Source: D37C17 sp964551815 (GTDB taxonomy: Bacteria > Fidelibacterota > Marinisomatia > SCGC-AAA003-L08 > D37C17). From it: a DNA stretch of 64,000 bases. Position 1 is the stretch's first letter; each line of letters starts with the position of its first letter. Under the pieces are notes generated by a model, which was given only the letters and a program-made list of their open reading frames with translations, did not search any database and was not told the DNA's origin. The stretch is from the NCBI GenBank assembly GCA_964551815.1, contig CAZKEL010000002.1, positions 1 through 64,000 of the forward strand, given 5' to 3'. Below are positions 36,023 to 45,220 of the stretch, piece after piece. The position numbers were made by a program, and so were the translations under genes.

Positions 36023-36507
36023 TTTGGTTTATCCTTATTCCTTACATCACCTATTATTTTGTTTTCATTACCAATAACAATTTTATAGTCAGGAATATTT
36101 TTTGTAATGACGGCTCCTGCTCCTATTAATGCCATGGTTCCAATAGTAATTCCACCCATTATTGTAGCATTACTTCCGATTGAAGCACCCTTTTTAATTT
36201 TTGTTTTTACTAATTCCCAATCACTTTCATTTTTCATGTTTCCTGACTCAGAAACTGCTGAAGGAAACAAGTCATTAATAAAAACTACCCCATGACCAAT
36301 AAATACATTATCCTCTATTTCCACCCCTTCACAAATAAATGAATGGGAAGAAATTTTACATTTTTTTCCGATTATTGCATTTTTTTGTATTTCTACAAAT
36401 GGACCAACTTGAGTGTATTCTCCAATTGTACATCCATATAGATTTACTAATTCACCATGGTAGATGAGTACACTTTCAGCAATTTTACACGAATTTGAAA
36501 TTGGCAT
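36019..36507 (-). CDS. Left-handed beta-helix N-acetyltransferase (WbpD/WlbB-like)
   Basis: 162 residues made of hexapeptide repeats, for example TQVGPFVEIQKNAIIGKKCK and IGSNATIMGGITIGTMALIG. The size and the loop FINDLFPSAVSESGN match the small acyltransferases that acetylate 3-amino sugars after WbpE. The gene starts ATG at 36507, 7 bases downstream of the membrane protein gene, and overlaps the dehydrogenase gene ATGA. Most likely it completes the 3-acetamido sugar. Confidence 0.87.
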   Translation of the reverse strand: MPISNSCKIAESVLIYHGELVNLYGCTIGEYTQVGPFVEIQKNAIIGKKCKISSHSFICEGVEIEDNVFIGHGVVFINDLFPSAVSESGNMKNESDWELVKTKIKKGASIGSNATIMGGITIGTMALIGAGAVITKNIPDYKIVIGNENKIIGDVRNKDKPK

Positions 36508-36514
36508 AAATTTT

Positions 36515-37852
36515 TTATTTTTTATAGAGTATTAATTTTTCAAATAGTAAACCAAGGGGTAAAAATGCAGCAAAAAATAGTATATATTCTACGGATGTTC
36601 TGTAGTAAATAAAATGTTCTGGTGAGGGTGTGAATACAGCATGGAGCAGAGAAAAGTAGATAAGAATCATTCCGGTTAATACTACCACATATTGCAAGTC
36701 TCTCTTATAAATTAAGCAAAGAAATGCCATTAAAAAAAATATTAAACCAGGTTGGTAAATTTTATTGAAACTACCTATATATAGGTATTTAATAAATTTT
36801 GGTAATCCCGGGAAACCATCATTGGGATGAAACATTCGTTTTGTAAAAAAAGTTGGCCAAGTTTTCAATTGACCAAATAATAATTTTGTTGGAGCATTTT
36901 TCAAAATTGCCTTCGCAAACTCAACATCATTCATTTCTTCCCAAGTAAAAGATTTGATCACCTTTTTATATTTTTTATCCACTGCTCCTCTTAATTCTCT
37001 GGCATCTGCTAATAATTCTTTTTCTTTAATCCTGTTATATAGGGGAGTATCCTCTGCAGAATCTATTAATCCCATTCGTATAGCAGCTAAATTAATATTT
37101 TGTCCCTGTACCCAGAACAAGGTTTCTTCAAAAATATTGGATTCTATTCCATAAACTTTATCAAGGTTTAAAGAATCCTTATACTCTCTCCAAACCAAAT
37201 TAAAAGAGGAATGAAAGAACAAAATAATGATCATAGCTAAAACTGATTTCTTGTTCCATTTTTTGAAAATATAAATTGTTATAATTATTGGTATAACCCC
37301 AAACATCCAGGATGGTTTTAATACTAAAGCCAATCCGCTGCAGATTCCTGTAACATATACATTTACATTCTTCAAAATGTCTTTGTTATTCCAGGAATTA
37401 TATAGTTGAACAGCAAAATAAAAGGTCAGTGCAATTAATACACCCAATAGTTGTTGGGGTAGTAATTTTGAACTATACACTAATAAATTGGGATTAATAC
37501 CAATTAACAGACTCAAAATAAATGAAATCATCTTGGTACTTTGGAAAATTAAGAATAATCTGAATAATAATATGATAGTGAGAGAATGAAATACCATCTG
37601 AAAAAATATAACAAGATTTTCCCAGCTTTCTGGACAAATGATTCTGCATATCTTGATAAACAAAGGATATAGAAATGGTCTGATTTCATTTGCAGGATTG
37701 GAAAAATCTTTACCAACTTTTATATATTCCCAAGTATCAGGTGAATAGTATGCTGTAAAATTCGGGTTTGACCACCATGTAAATAAAAAGACAATGATAA
37801 ATAGAATCAGAGCATATCCGTCAATTGGAAAAGGAAAATTTCTTCTTATCAT
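36515..37852 (-). CDS. Polytopic GT-C-like membrane protein
   Basis: 445 residues with about ten hydrophobic helices. The first extracytoplasmic loop has NFTAYYSPDTWEYIKVGKDF, where an Asp stands in the position of the GT-C catalytic residue, followed by IRPFLYPLFIKI, the pattern of dolichyl-phosphate-mannose-dependent transferases. A soluble loop of about 100 residues lies at 225-325. It overlaps the GT4 gene upstream through ATGA. It may transfer a sugar from polyprenyl phosphate (made by a DPM1- or ALG5-like GT2) to the glycan outside the membrane. Not assigned to a named family. Confidence 0.72.
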   Translation of the reverse strand: MIRRNFPFPIDGYALILFIIVFLFTWWSNPNFTAYYSPDTWEYIKVGKDFSNPANEIRPFLYPLFIKICRIICPESWENLVIFFQMVFHSLTIILLFRLFLIFQSTKMISFILSLLIGINPNLLVYSSKLLPQQLLGVLIALTFYFAVQLYNSWNNKDILKNVNVYVTGICSGLALVLKPSWMFGVIPIIITIYIFKKWNKKSVLAMIIILFFHSSFNLVWREYKDSLNLDKVYGIESNIFEETLFWVQGQNINLAAIRMGLIDSAEDTPLYNRIKEKELLADARELRGAVDKKYKKVIKSFTWEEMNDVEFAKAILKNAPTKLLFGQLKTWPTFFTKRMFHPNDGFPGLPKFIKYLYIGSFNKIYQPGLIFFLMAFLCLIYKRDLQYVVVLTGMILIYFSLLHAVFTPSPEHFIYYRTSVEYILFFAAFLPLGLLFEKLILYKK

Positions 37853-39015
37853 CGCACAATCTCATACATTGCTTTAAACTGATTAGCAATTTGGTCAATT
37901 GTGTAATAGTCATTCACTTTGTTTAGTGCATTTTGACTTACTTCATTGACCTCTTTCCCGGGCATTGACAGAACTTTTTGAAGGGTGTTATATGCTGCTT
38001 CTACATTCCCGGATTGAAACTGAAAACCGGTTTTATTGTCCTCAACCATTTCCTTTAATCCCCCTGCATCTGAACAAATCACAGGTACGCCTGCCGCCAT
38101 CGCTTCTAATACTGAAAGAGGAAATCCTTCCGTAACTGAGGGTTGGATATAGAAATCTATGCCCGATAAAAATTCCGGGACATCATTTATTTCTCCGATA
38201 AAGCTAATAAATTTATTAAGGTTCTTTTCATTCACTTCATTCTGAAAGTTTGAAAGAAGATCCCCATCACCTGCAATAATTAAATGTATAGTGGGAACGA
38301 CTAGATGGTGCCTTTCCACCAATTGAAAGAGCAAATCGTACCCCTTTTGCCATACAATTCTTCCAGTAGATCCAATCAATAATGTATTTTGGGGGAGTTT
38401 TAATTGTTTTTTTATTCGATTATGTTTAGGTAGTTGATAAAGTGAAGGATTAATTCCAGTAGGAATAATATTTATTTCAAACTTACCTTTACTCAAAGTG
38501 GATTTATAAGCAGCAATCGAATCAGCAGTAATAATAAATTTTTTAGAAGGAATTACTGCTTCTATTAATCCAATAAAAAATTGAGTGATTCTTGATAATT
38601 TATATTCTCCATGAATAGTCCAAATAATTTTATTTCTAGATAATATTGTTGCAATAATCTGACTAATTATTAGACCACTAATATGTAAATGTATAATATC
38701 AGTTTTTGATTTTAGCTGAAAGTACCAAAATCTTATAAAATAAAAATTTAAATAAAATCTTCGAATAAATTTATCAACTCTAAATGGTAAGTAGGAGTTT
38801 CTAGCCAAAGTAAATGGTAGAAAATTTATTTTAATATCTTTTTCTTCGTATTTAGTTTTTAATTCCCCATCATTTGAAATTGTACAAAGTAGTTGATGAT
38901 TATAATTATTTAATATTGGTGTAGTTACCAAGTTTAGCAAATATTTTTGAATACCCCCTACTTTCAGCGTTCCTATAACATGAAGAATTTTAATTGTATG
39001 CTCCTTTTTTACCAA
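37849..39015 (-). CDS. GT4 glycosyltransferase
   Basis: 388 residues. IKILHVIGTLKVGGIQKYLL is the GT4 N-terminus just after the TTG start at 39015 (AGGAG six bases before). Donor motifs: IGSTGRIVWQKGYDLLFQLV, FYIQPSVTEGFPLSVLEAMA, GVPVICSDAGGLKEMV. All are canonical. Overlaps the GT2 gene by 7 bases. Adds a sugar to the repeat unit. Confidence 0.88.
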   Translation of the reverse strand: MVKKEHTIKILHVIGTLKVGGIQKYLLNLVTTPILNNYNHQLLCTISNDGELKTKYEEKDIKINFLPFTLARNSYLPFRVDKFIRRFYLNFYFIRFWYFQLKSKTDIIHLHISGLIISQIIATILSRNKIIWTIHGEYKLSRITQFFIGLIEAVIPSKKFIITADSIAAYKSTLSKGKFEINIIPTGINPSLYQLPKHNRIKKQLKLPQNTLLIGSTGRIVWQKGYDLLFQLVERHHLVVPTIHLIIAGDGDLLSNFQNEVNEKNLNKFISFIGEINDVPEFLSGIDFYIQPSVTEGFPLSVLEAMAAGVPVICSDAGGLKEMVEDNKTGFQFQSGNVEAAYNTLQKVLSMPGKEVNEVSQNALNKVNDYYTIDQIANQFKAMYEIVR

Positions 39016-39914
39016 ACTCTGCTCCTGATTCGCCGAAGTTTATACCTCCACAAGGGTATTTTTGCTTCTGAAAGAATTGTCTTTAAATTTGGATTTTTGT
39101 TCCCAAATTTAATTGCAGTTTCGCTCAATTGAGCAGCTTCCAATCTCCGGCCTAATCTTCTTTGTTCTCTGGCAGCTAATTCGTAGGATTTACTTAAACA
39201 TTTGTTCCTCCTATCTTCAGAATAAAAAAACCTTGGATGATTCTCTATAATTTTCTCCGCAACTTTATGACGGTTTGCTACCCAATTATCCCCAACTGAC
39301 CCCCTTCTTAACCGTCTTTCATACAGAATAGAATCAATATACATCCCCTGTGCTTCTGATTCAAAAACAGATATCCAGAAATCCCAATCTGCTCCTCCTT
39401 TGTATAATTCTTTACAATATCCACCAATTTGGGTAAACAGATTTTTCTTTATTGGAGAAGTACCAGTAATAGGTAATGTATAAGATAATTTTTCTTCATT
39501 AAATTCTTTATTTTCTCGAATATAAAATTTATTATTATCAAAATATAGTGACTTCCCTCTAATGTATTCTAATTCAGGATTATTTTTAACATTTTTTGAA
39601 ATTATTTCAATTGCGTTTTGAGGTAAGCAATCATCAGCATCCAAATGACAATACCAGTCAGTCTTTGTATTTTCCAATGCCAGAGTTCTGGTAAAATAAG
39701 GTCCATGATTTTTATGCAGCTTAATTTTTTTCAAATTGGGATGATGAATCTGTGAAAAAATATCTTCAGTTTTTGAATCAAATCCGCCATCTAATATTAA
39801 TACTGCATTCCAAAACGGGGTTGATTGGGATTGAACAGATTCCCACGCTTGTCTTAAATACTCACCTTCCCGGAAGCTGGTAATGCCAATTGTAACCAAA
39901 GGCACTTTTGTCAT
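39009..39914 (-). CDS. GT2 glycosyltransferase
   Basis: 301 residues, GT-A fold. VPLVTIGITSFREGEYLRQA opens the fold, NAVLILDGGFDSKTEDI is the nucleotide site and WYCHLDADDCLPQNAI at about 87-102 holds the DxD metal motif. A basic C-terminal part (LYERRLRRGS, RIRSRVW) could contact membrane lipids. ATG start with ATGA overlap to the downstream transferase gene. Substrate unknown. Confidence 0.86.
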   Translation of the reverse strand: MTKVPLVTIGITSFREGEYLRQAWESVQSQSTPFWNAVLILDGGFDSKTEDIFSQIHHPNLKKIKLHKNHGPYFTRTLALENTKTDWYCHLDADDCLPQNAIEIISKNVKNNPELEYIRGKSLYFDNNKFYIRENKEFNEEKLSYTLPITGTSPIKKNLFTQIGGYCKELYKGGADWDFWISVFESEAQGMYIDSILYERRLRRGSVGDNWVANRHKVAEKIIENHPRFFYSEDRRNKCLSKSYELAAREQRRLGRRLEAAQLSETAIKFGNKNPNLKTILSEAKIPLWRYKLRRIRSRVW

Positions 39915-40789
39915 GTTGGCATTACTAATAATTTATAAAGCCTTCGATATAATTTAATGGGAATAGCAAATTCCGGATAAATTCCCGGCAAACGGTGTAA
40001 ATTTCTAATTATAAAATCATAATCAGTTTTCTTCTTTATTTCACCATTATACAATGTATAATTTGCATCCATAATGTTTAGAGTTTTCCCCTTATGAATC
40101 ATTGAGTTAGATCGCCCTTCCTCTTCGGAATGAATTTTCGGGTCCTGTTTTAAGTTGTGAAAATTAAAATGGTGATTCTGATGAACAACATTTATTGCTT
40201 TTGTAGCATCAATTACCGGGACTCTTCTACGGCGAGCTTTCCAGATGAGCCAATTATCAAACCCCGGTCGCCCAATAATAAAATCGGGTAAAGTTTTCCA
40301 TAACCCTTTGTTAAAAACGAAATAATCAATACCTGAGGGAGCATGTAACTTCCCCTTTTCAGGTACGGTCTGCCAGAAATTCTTATGAAATGAGCGTGAT
40401 TGTAAATCTAATTTTTCATGAATGTCCATATCCCAGCGATGTCCAATGATGAGGTACCTACTCATTTTATTTGCAACAGATTGAACTTCCTCAACAAAAT
40501 TTTTTGGAAGTATGATGTCTGCATTAATAAAAGTAATAATGGGAAACTTTGCAATTTTTTCCGCCTGAAAAAATAAATCTGATGCATAGGGAGTCCCTTT
40601 TGGGCTGCACCTTACATTGGGTATATAATCTGCATTAACTTCTTTAGCCATTTCTTTGCTTCCATTAGAATCACCTAATATTACTATTTGGATATCATCA
40701 GAAATATAGCGCCAACTTTTAATAGCATTTTCCTGGATATGGATGAATATATCCTCAAAATTTTTTGGAGTTGCAAAAATTGTAATCAT
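39911..40789 (-). CDS. Putative GT-A-type nucleotide-diphospho-sugar transferase
   Basis: 292 residues. MITIFATPKNFEDIFIHIQE begins a Rossmann-like strand, DIQIVILGDSNGSKEMAKEV and FPIITFINADIILPKNF (an Asn-Ala-Asp in the DxD place) follow. Later APSGIDYFVFNKGLW and GRPGFDNWLIWKARRRRVPV fit an acceptor loop. The order fits glycosyltransferases of uncertain GT family rather than typical GT2. It overlaps the GT2 gene downstream. It is the first gene after the 223-base gap, so it might begin a transcript. Confidence 0.72.
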   Translation of the reverse strand: MITIFATPKNFEDIFIHIQENAIKSWRYISDDIQIVILGDSNGSKEMAKEVNADYIPNVRCSPKGTPYASDLFFQAEKIAKFPIITFINADIILPKNFVEEVQSVANKMSRYLIIGHRWDMDIHEKLDLQSRSFHKNFWQTVPEKGKLHAPSGIDYFVFNKGLWKTLPDFIIGRPGFDNWLIWKARRRRVPVIDATKAINVVHQNHHFNFHNLKQDPKIHSEEEGRSNSMIHKGKTLNIMDANYTLYNGEIKKKTDYDFIIRNLHRLPGIYPEFAIPIKLYRRLYKLLVMPT

Positions 40790-41012
40790 TTAATGTATGT
40801 TATCAAAACCATTAATGGTCTTTAAGGATTCTGGATTTATCTTAAAAGAAGGCTTGCAACTAAAGTTGGTATCAGAAAGGAACGTTTGCTGTTGTATCTC
40901 GCTGAATAAGTTTGGAAATAAAATCATAGACAGATTAGTATTGATTTACACAAAATTCTTTTTACTCCCAAACAATTTGAAAGGTGTCATGTTTAGTGGC
41001 TCTTTTGGCAAT
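40790..41012. other. Intergenic region, possible promoter or gene remnant
   Basis: 223 bases with no convincing gene, the longest such gap in the minus-strand run. On the minus strand a 45-codon open frame (40790-40927) ends TAA directly before the next ATG, and a 14-codon one lies upstream of it. On the plus strand a 77-codon frame (40797-41030) is open. None shows domain features or a good ribosome site. It could be a leader region or the decayed end of an inserted gene. Confidence 0.35.
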
Positions 41013-41849
41013 TTACCCGTGTTTTATTAATTTCAAATATAGACTTCCAGAAAACATTTCATTTATATATGGGATATTTTTAAATAACTTACCTTTCCAA
41101 ACATAATTTATATCCTTTTCAATTAGTTCAATAGATTTAAAACTTTTTACAATATTTAGTGCTTTTTTTACAGTCATTTTATTTAGACCTACCTCTAAAT
41201 CTTTATACTTTTCAAATAAATGAGTTCGATTATGATATACTGAATGAACTCTCATCATTATTTTTTCCGAAATAATTAAATGAAGCCATGGAATTTTTCT
41301 TTTAAATGTACCTCCCATATGTCTTCCATATGGACTAGCCCAAGTAGGACCAAATTTGATTAGTATATAACCTTTAGGTTTTGTTAAACGAATTATTTCA
41401 GATAAAATAAATTTGGGGTCTTCAAAATGCTCAAATGAATCGTGAGAAAAAACGTAATCGAATTTATTATCTGGTAATTGATCTGATTTAGTGATCAAAA
41501 AATGAAGATTGTGGAGGTTTTTTTTTCTTTTAATTTTACTTACTGTATTTTGGCCTTCTAATAAATCAATACCAGTAATTTGTGAATTTGTGAGTTTGGT
41601 GGCAAGAGCTAATGAAAACCCTCCTTCTCCGCAACCGAAGTCTAATATATTTTTATTAGCCAATTGACTTAAATCCTTTAAATTATATGCCCTAAGAAAT
41701 TTTTCTTCATATTCATTTAAATCTAAGTTTACCTCAACATCACGTATTCTTCTAGGTAATGGAGGAAAATAACAACACATGTTTAATATAATTTTCTCAT
41801 ACCATTTTAGTTGATTATACTTTGAGAAGTAATTTTCTTTGGATTTCAT
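41013..41849 (-). CDS. Class I SAM-dependent methyltransferase
   Basis: 278 residues. Motif I KNILDFGCGEGGFSLALATK near 67, ITGIDLLEGQN for motif II, FDYVFSHDSFEHFEDP for motif IV and GYILIKFGPTWASPYGRHMG after it. The latter stretch is shared by sugar- or lipid-modifying methyltransferases, though a precise family is not evident. The coding sequence is unusually AT-rich, as is the next gene. Six bases separate it from the GT2 gene. Confidence 0.83.
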   Translation of the reverse strand: MKSKENYFSKYNQLKWYEKIILNMCCYFPPLPRRIRDVEVNLDLNEYEEKFLRAYNLKDLSQLANKNILDFGCGEGGFSLALATKLTNSQITGIDLLEGQNTVSKIKRKKNLHNLHFLITKSDQLPDNKFDYVFSHDSFEHFEDPKFILSEIIRLTKPKGYILIKFGPTWASPYGRHMGGTFKRKIPWLHLIISEKIMMRVHSVYHNRTHLFEKYKDLEVGLNKMTVKKALNIVKSFKSIELIEKDINYVWKGKLFKNIPYINEMFSGSLYLKLIKHG

Positions 41850-41855
41850 TAAAAA

Positions 41856-42770
41856 TTAAAAAACTTCCTTTATTATAAATCGTAGGTTTCTTTTTGAACC
41901 AAATTGGATACATAATTTCAATGAATAGAAAATAAAAAATATTATTTTTTTAATATCATAATATTCTTTTACACTAATCCGTAGTAACCTTTCATGTTTT
42001 CTATTTATTGAATTTAAGACTTGACTCCTAGTAACATTATCAAATGATTCAATCATTTGGAAATTTTTTTTTAATACTATTTTTTGATTTTTTAAATGAT
42101 CAAGCGGATTTGATCTTGATAAACTTTGGGGAATCTTCCTATACACTGAACAGATTGTAGGATTATAGGTGACTTTGAATAGATTAGAAAATCGTATTCT
42201 AAAATCCCAGTCCTCCCAAATCCTTAAAACAGGGTCATATCCACCCACCTGCCTGGCTGACTCTGTATCCATCATCTCATAAATAAAATTATTTCGGGAG
42301 CTCACCTTATAATCTCGTTTTAAGGTATTTATAAGAATTTTTCCTTTAGCAGGAGAATCTGACTTAGCAGCAAATTCCCCCGTTTTATTTCCAGATTTGT
42401 CTTCATAAAAAAAATTGGAATACACAGCTTTACATTCGGGGTTTTGCTTTAGGCAATCATACTCATCTGCTAATTTATTAGGAAGGAAATAATCATCACC
42501 ATCCAAAAATGTAAAAATATCTCCGGATATTCGTTCCAACGCCATGTTTCTACAATTTGATACACCCATATTTTGTTCATTAAAAACTGGTTTTATTAAT
42601 GTAGAATTCTCCTTTGCAATTGAGGATATAATGTCCTGTGATCCATCAGTGGAGTTATCGTCTATAATTATAATTTCATGTGGTTTTAGAGATTGATGTA
42701 AAACAGATTCAATTGCTTCCTGAATATAAGCACTTTTATTATAAGAAGTAATGTAAACTGAAATTCTCAA
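41856..42770 (-). CDS. GT2 glycosyltransferase
   Basis: 304 residues. ISVYITSYNKSAYIQEAIES follows the TTG start by one codon, so TTG at 42770 is well supported. EIIIIDDNSTDGSQDII is the nucleotide-binding site, and IFTFLDGDDYFLPNKLADEY the DxD site near 88-96. GGYDPVLRIWEDWDFRIRFS is the acceptor-side ED motif of GT2 enzymes. Ends in a basic, aromatic tail. Adds a sugar; donor unknown. Confidence 0.86.
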   Translation of the reverse strand: MRISVYITSYNKSAYIQEAIESVLHQSLKPHEIIIIDDNSTDGSQDIISSIAKENSTLIKPVFNEQNMGVSNCRNMALERISGDIFTFLDGDDYFLPNKLADEYDCLKQNPECKAVYSNFFYEDKSGNKTGEFAAKSDSPAKGKILINTLKRDYKVSSRNNFIYEMMDTESARQVGGYDPVLRIWEDWDFRIRFSNLFKVTYNPTICSVYRKIPQSLSRSNPLDHLKNQKIVLKKNFQMIESFDNVTRSQVLNSINRKHERLLRISVKEYYDIKKIIFFIFYSLKLCIQFGSKRNLRFIIKEVF

Positions 42771-42772
42771 TT

Positions 42773-43594
42773 TTATGTTTCTAATATAGATTTAAATTCC
42801 TGACGGTTTAAAAAATCAATATCTAAGGAATTGAATAACCTAATAATTCTTAGAAAATACATCCAATCTGCAATATCCATAATCTGGCTGTGGGTTAAAA
42901 GGCCTATATAAGTAGTCCCCTCGTCATAACTTCCCTTAATTATTTTGGAAATATCAGATATAATTTTATCCCAGGAGCGAAGTTCAGTCGAATAATCAAG
43001 TTCTGTGTTGGATTTCCAGGAATGAAGATCTATGTGAATATTTTTAGTTTTTAGATTTGAATTATTTTGTGAGTCGCTGCCAATACCTGAGAGTCCGATA
43101 AATCCCAGACTTGAAATATTTTCTAATATCTTGTTTGAAACATTTCCCCAAGGGGGAACGAAAACGGGTAAAAACTGGTTTTGGAATTCCTTTTGTAATT
43201 TCTTTTCTCCCAGTTGGATTTCGGCCAATTGATTTTTCAATTCCCTGTCATCTCCATATTCATTATAGGGTTTGCCGGATGAAGCATAGTTTATATGGGA
43301 ATATCCATGTTGAAGTATGGTTACCAGAATATTTTCTTTTAATATAATGATTGCCTCTGAAGTTAAATCCTTTGGAATGACGGAGCAAAAAACAGGGGTT
43401 TCTGTTTCCTTAACAAATTGCAACAATGTTTTTGTTTTATCTGAAGCACTGACAATGTCATCATCCCTCCACCATACTCTGATATTGCAGCCACTTTTCT
43501 CCCTTTCTCTGATAATTTTTTTCAATCTGATTACAGTAAAATAATCAATGATTCTGTAATACAGGTTTAGGGATAGTGAATTAATTGTTTTCAA
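42773..43594 (-). CDS. Polysaccharide deacetylase-like protein
   Basis: 273 residues. Three NodB-homology motifs are visible: WWRDDDIVSASD (43-46, metal Asp), QHGYSHIN (96-100, the H-x3-H metal histidines) and PVFVPPWGNVS (147-151). The spacing and an RDDD first motif resemble the DUF2334-type deacetylases. No signal peptide is seen, so it probably acts inside the cell on a nucleotide- or lipid-linked sugar. TTG start at 43594. May remove an acetyl group to give a free amine for later modification by acyltransferases. Confidence 0.78.
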   Translation of the reverse strand: MKTINSLSLNLYYRIIDYFTVIRLKKIIREREKSGCNIRVWWRDDDIVSASDKTKTLLQFVKETETPVFCSVIPKDLTSEAIIILKENILVTILQHGYSHINYASSGKPYNEYGDDRELKNQLAEIQLGEKKLQKEFQNQFLPVFVPPWGNVSNKILENISSLGFIGLSGIGSDSQNNSNLKTKNIHIDLHSWKSNTELDYSTELRSWDKIISDISKIIKGSYDEGTTYIGLLTHSQIMDIADWMYFLRIIRLFNSLDIDFLNRQEFKSILET

Positions 43595-43635
43595 TTAATC
43601 AGGAAATTATAAAATCAGATTATGTGTGGAATTGT

Positions 43636-45153
43636 TTAAAAAAAGGTTCTTTCTGCAACCCTTTTAAGGGTAGAAATAGGATGTTTCGAAAATCTGAGGA
43701 GCTTTTTATTAATGCTAATGATTTTTCTTTTTCTTTTTTTCACCTGACGTATGGATTGAAACCGTTTTTCATAAGCATCACATAAATTAGTGATATCTTC
43801 CTTGGTAAAATCTGGAGTTTCAATGAGGTGATTTCCTTCCATCCTGGTTGCTTCAGCAAAATCTTCATCTGTTAAATCTTTATTGATAAATCCTTTTTCC
43901 AAACTTTCATGGTAAAGTTCTGTACCATATAAAGGGGTAGCAATGGAAAAGAGAGGCATGACATTATATTTTTCATATAAATCTAAGGCTACATCTATGG
44001 TTTCCTGCATGTTCTCAATCGTTTCTCCGGGAAATCCAATTATCCAAAAAGCACTGGAAGGGATTCCTATCTCATGACAGTATTTTAACATTTTAATAAT
44101 GTATTTTACATCTGTGTCCTTTTTAACCACCTTATCCAATACATCCTGATTAGCAGATTCAATACCCACCCGCACTTCAGTACAGCCAGATTCTTTCATC
44201 TTATCCAATATATCATAGGTAAATGTATCCGCTCTCAACCCGTTTGGAACAGACCAGCGGATATTCATTTTCCTTTCAATTATCAGATCAAGGATTTCAT
44301 TAAATCTGGGTTTATGTAATGAAAGATTATCATCCTCAAAATGAAAAGTTTGAATTCCATATTGATCTACCAACAATTGCATATGATTAATAGTATATTC
44401 TGGAGAGTGATAACGGAAGGGCTTTCCCATAGAAAGCTTGATGGAACAAAACACACAATTATAAGGGCAGCCACGACTTGAAATAATCGTCATTTTTAAA
44501 GGTTCATACATCCTGCCTGCGTAAAAGAATTCACTTTTCAGATATTCAGGGACATTGATCAAATCATAAGCCGGAAAGGGAAGTTTGTCTAAATCTTTAA
44601 TGAAAGGGCGGTCAACTTTAATTATTTTTTCTTCATCCTTATAAGCAACCCCTTCAACTCCCTTGATTTCTTTTCCTTGTGCAAATTTTTCAATTATCTC
44701 AGGAAATGTTTCTTCTCCTTCACCTACAACACAGAAATCAGCAGGAGAATTTTCTAATAAATATTCATATCGAATTGAGGGGTCAGGCCCCCCCAATACT
44801 ACAATGGTATTTGGGAATATTTTCTTAACAATTTTACAGACATTAATCCCATTTTCAGATTGTGCAGTAAAGGGAATTGATATTCCTACAATATCCGGTT
44901 GAAACTCATTGATTGATTCTTTAATTTTTTCTGTTGGTGTTCCCTGCAATTCATACCCATCAAATTTTTCAATTATGAAATCATCAATCATACAATCCAG
45001 AATTTTCAGAGTACACATATCCCTGACCACTGCGGCGACATATAATAGTCCCACGGGAAAATATAATCCTGAATTCCAGGCATGCGTATATATTTTCTGT
45101 GGAGGATTTACCAGCATTACCTTCACCTGTTTTTTATTTTGAATCTTATCCAT
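43636..45153 (-). CDS. B12-binding-domain radical SAM enzyme
   Basis: 505 residues. The N-terminal domain (KVMLVNPPQK to VVGEGEETFPEII) is the B12-binding-type Rossmann domain, with IVVLGGPDPSIR; a His ligand motif is not seen. SSRGCPYNCVFC at 225-236 holds the radical SAM cysteines (229, 233, 236). FHFEDDNLSLHKPRF and VRVGIESANQDVLDKV follow. Family members methylate carbon or phosphorus, or rearrange carbon skeletons. In this locus C-methylation of a sugar or lipid is the likeliest role. Very similar architecture to the gene at 50138-51883. Confidence 0.86.
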   Translation of the reverse strand: MDKIQNKKQVKVMLVNPPQKIYTHAWNSGLYFPVGLLYVAAVVRDMCTLKILDCMIDDFIIEKFDGYELQGTPTEKIKESINEFQPDIVGISIPFTAQSENGINVCKIVKKIFPNTIVVLGGPDPSIRYEYLLENSPADFCVVGEGEETFPEIIEKFAQGKEIKGVEGVAYKDEEKIIKVDRPFIKDLDKLPFPAYDLINVPEYLKSEFFYAGRMYEPLKMTIISSRGCPYNCVFCSIKLSMGKPFRYHSPEYTINHMQLLVDQYGIQTFHFEDDNLSLHKPRFNEILDLIIERKMNIRWSVPNGLRADTFTYDILDKMKESGCTEVRVGIESANQDVLDKVVKKDTDVKYIIKMLKYCHEIGIPSSAFWIIGFPGETIENMQETIDVALDLYEKYNVMPLFSIATPLYGTELYHESLEKGFINKDLTDEDFAEATRMEGNHLIETPDFTKEDITNLCDAYEKRFQSIRQVKKRKRKIISINKKLLRFSKHPISTLKRVAERTFF

Positions 45154-45220
45154 AAATAATTTGAAAATACCTGAATATATTGAGAATTACCATTTCAGTC
45201 ATATTGTAATTTACACTATT

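Noticed and set aside
40797..41030. Plus-strand frame of 77 codons in the intergenic gap
   Set aside because: No ribosome site, no domain, and overlaps the end of the methyltransferase gene.
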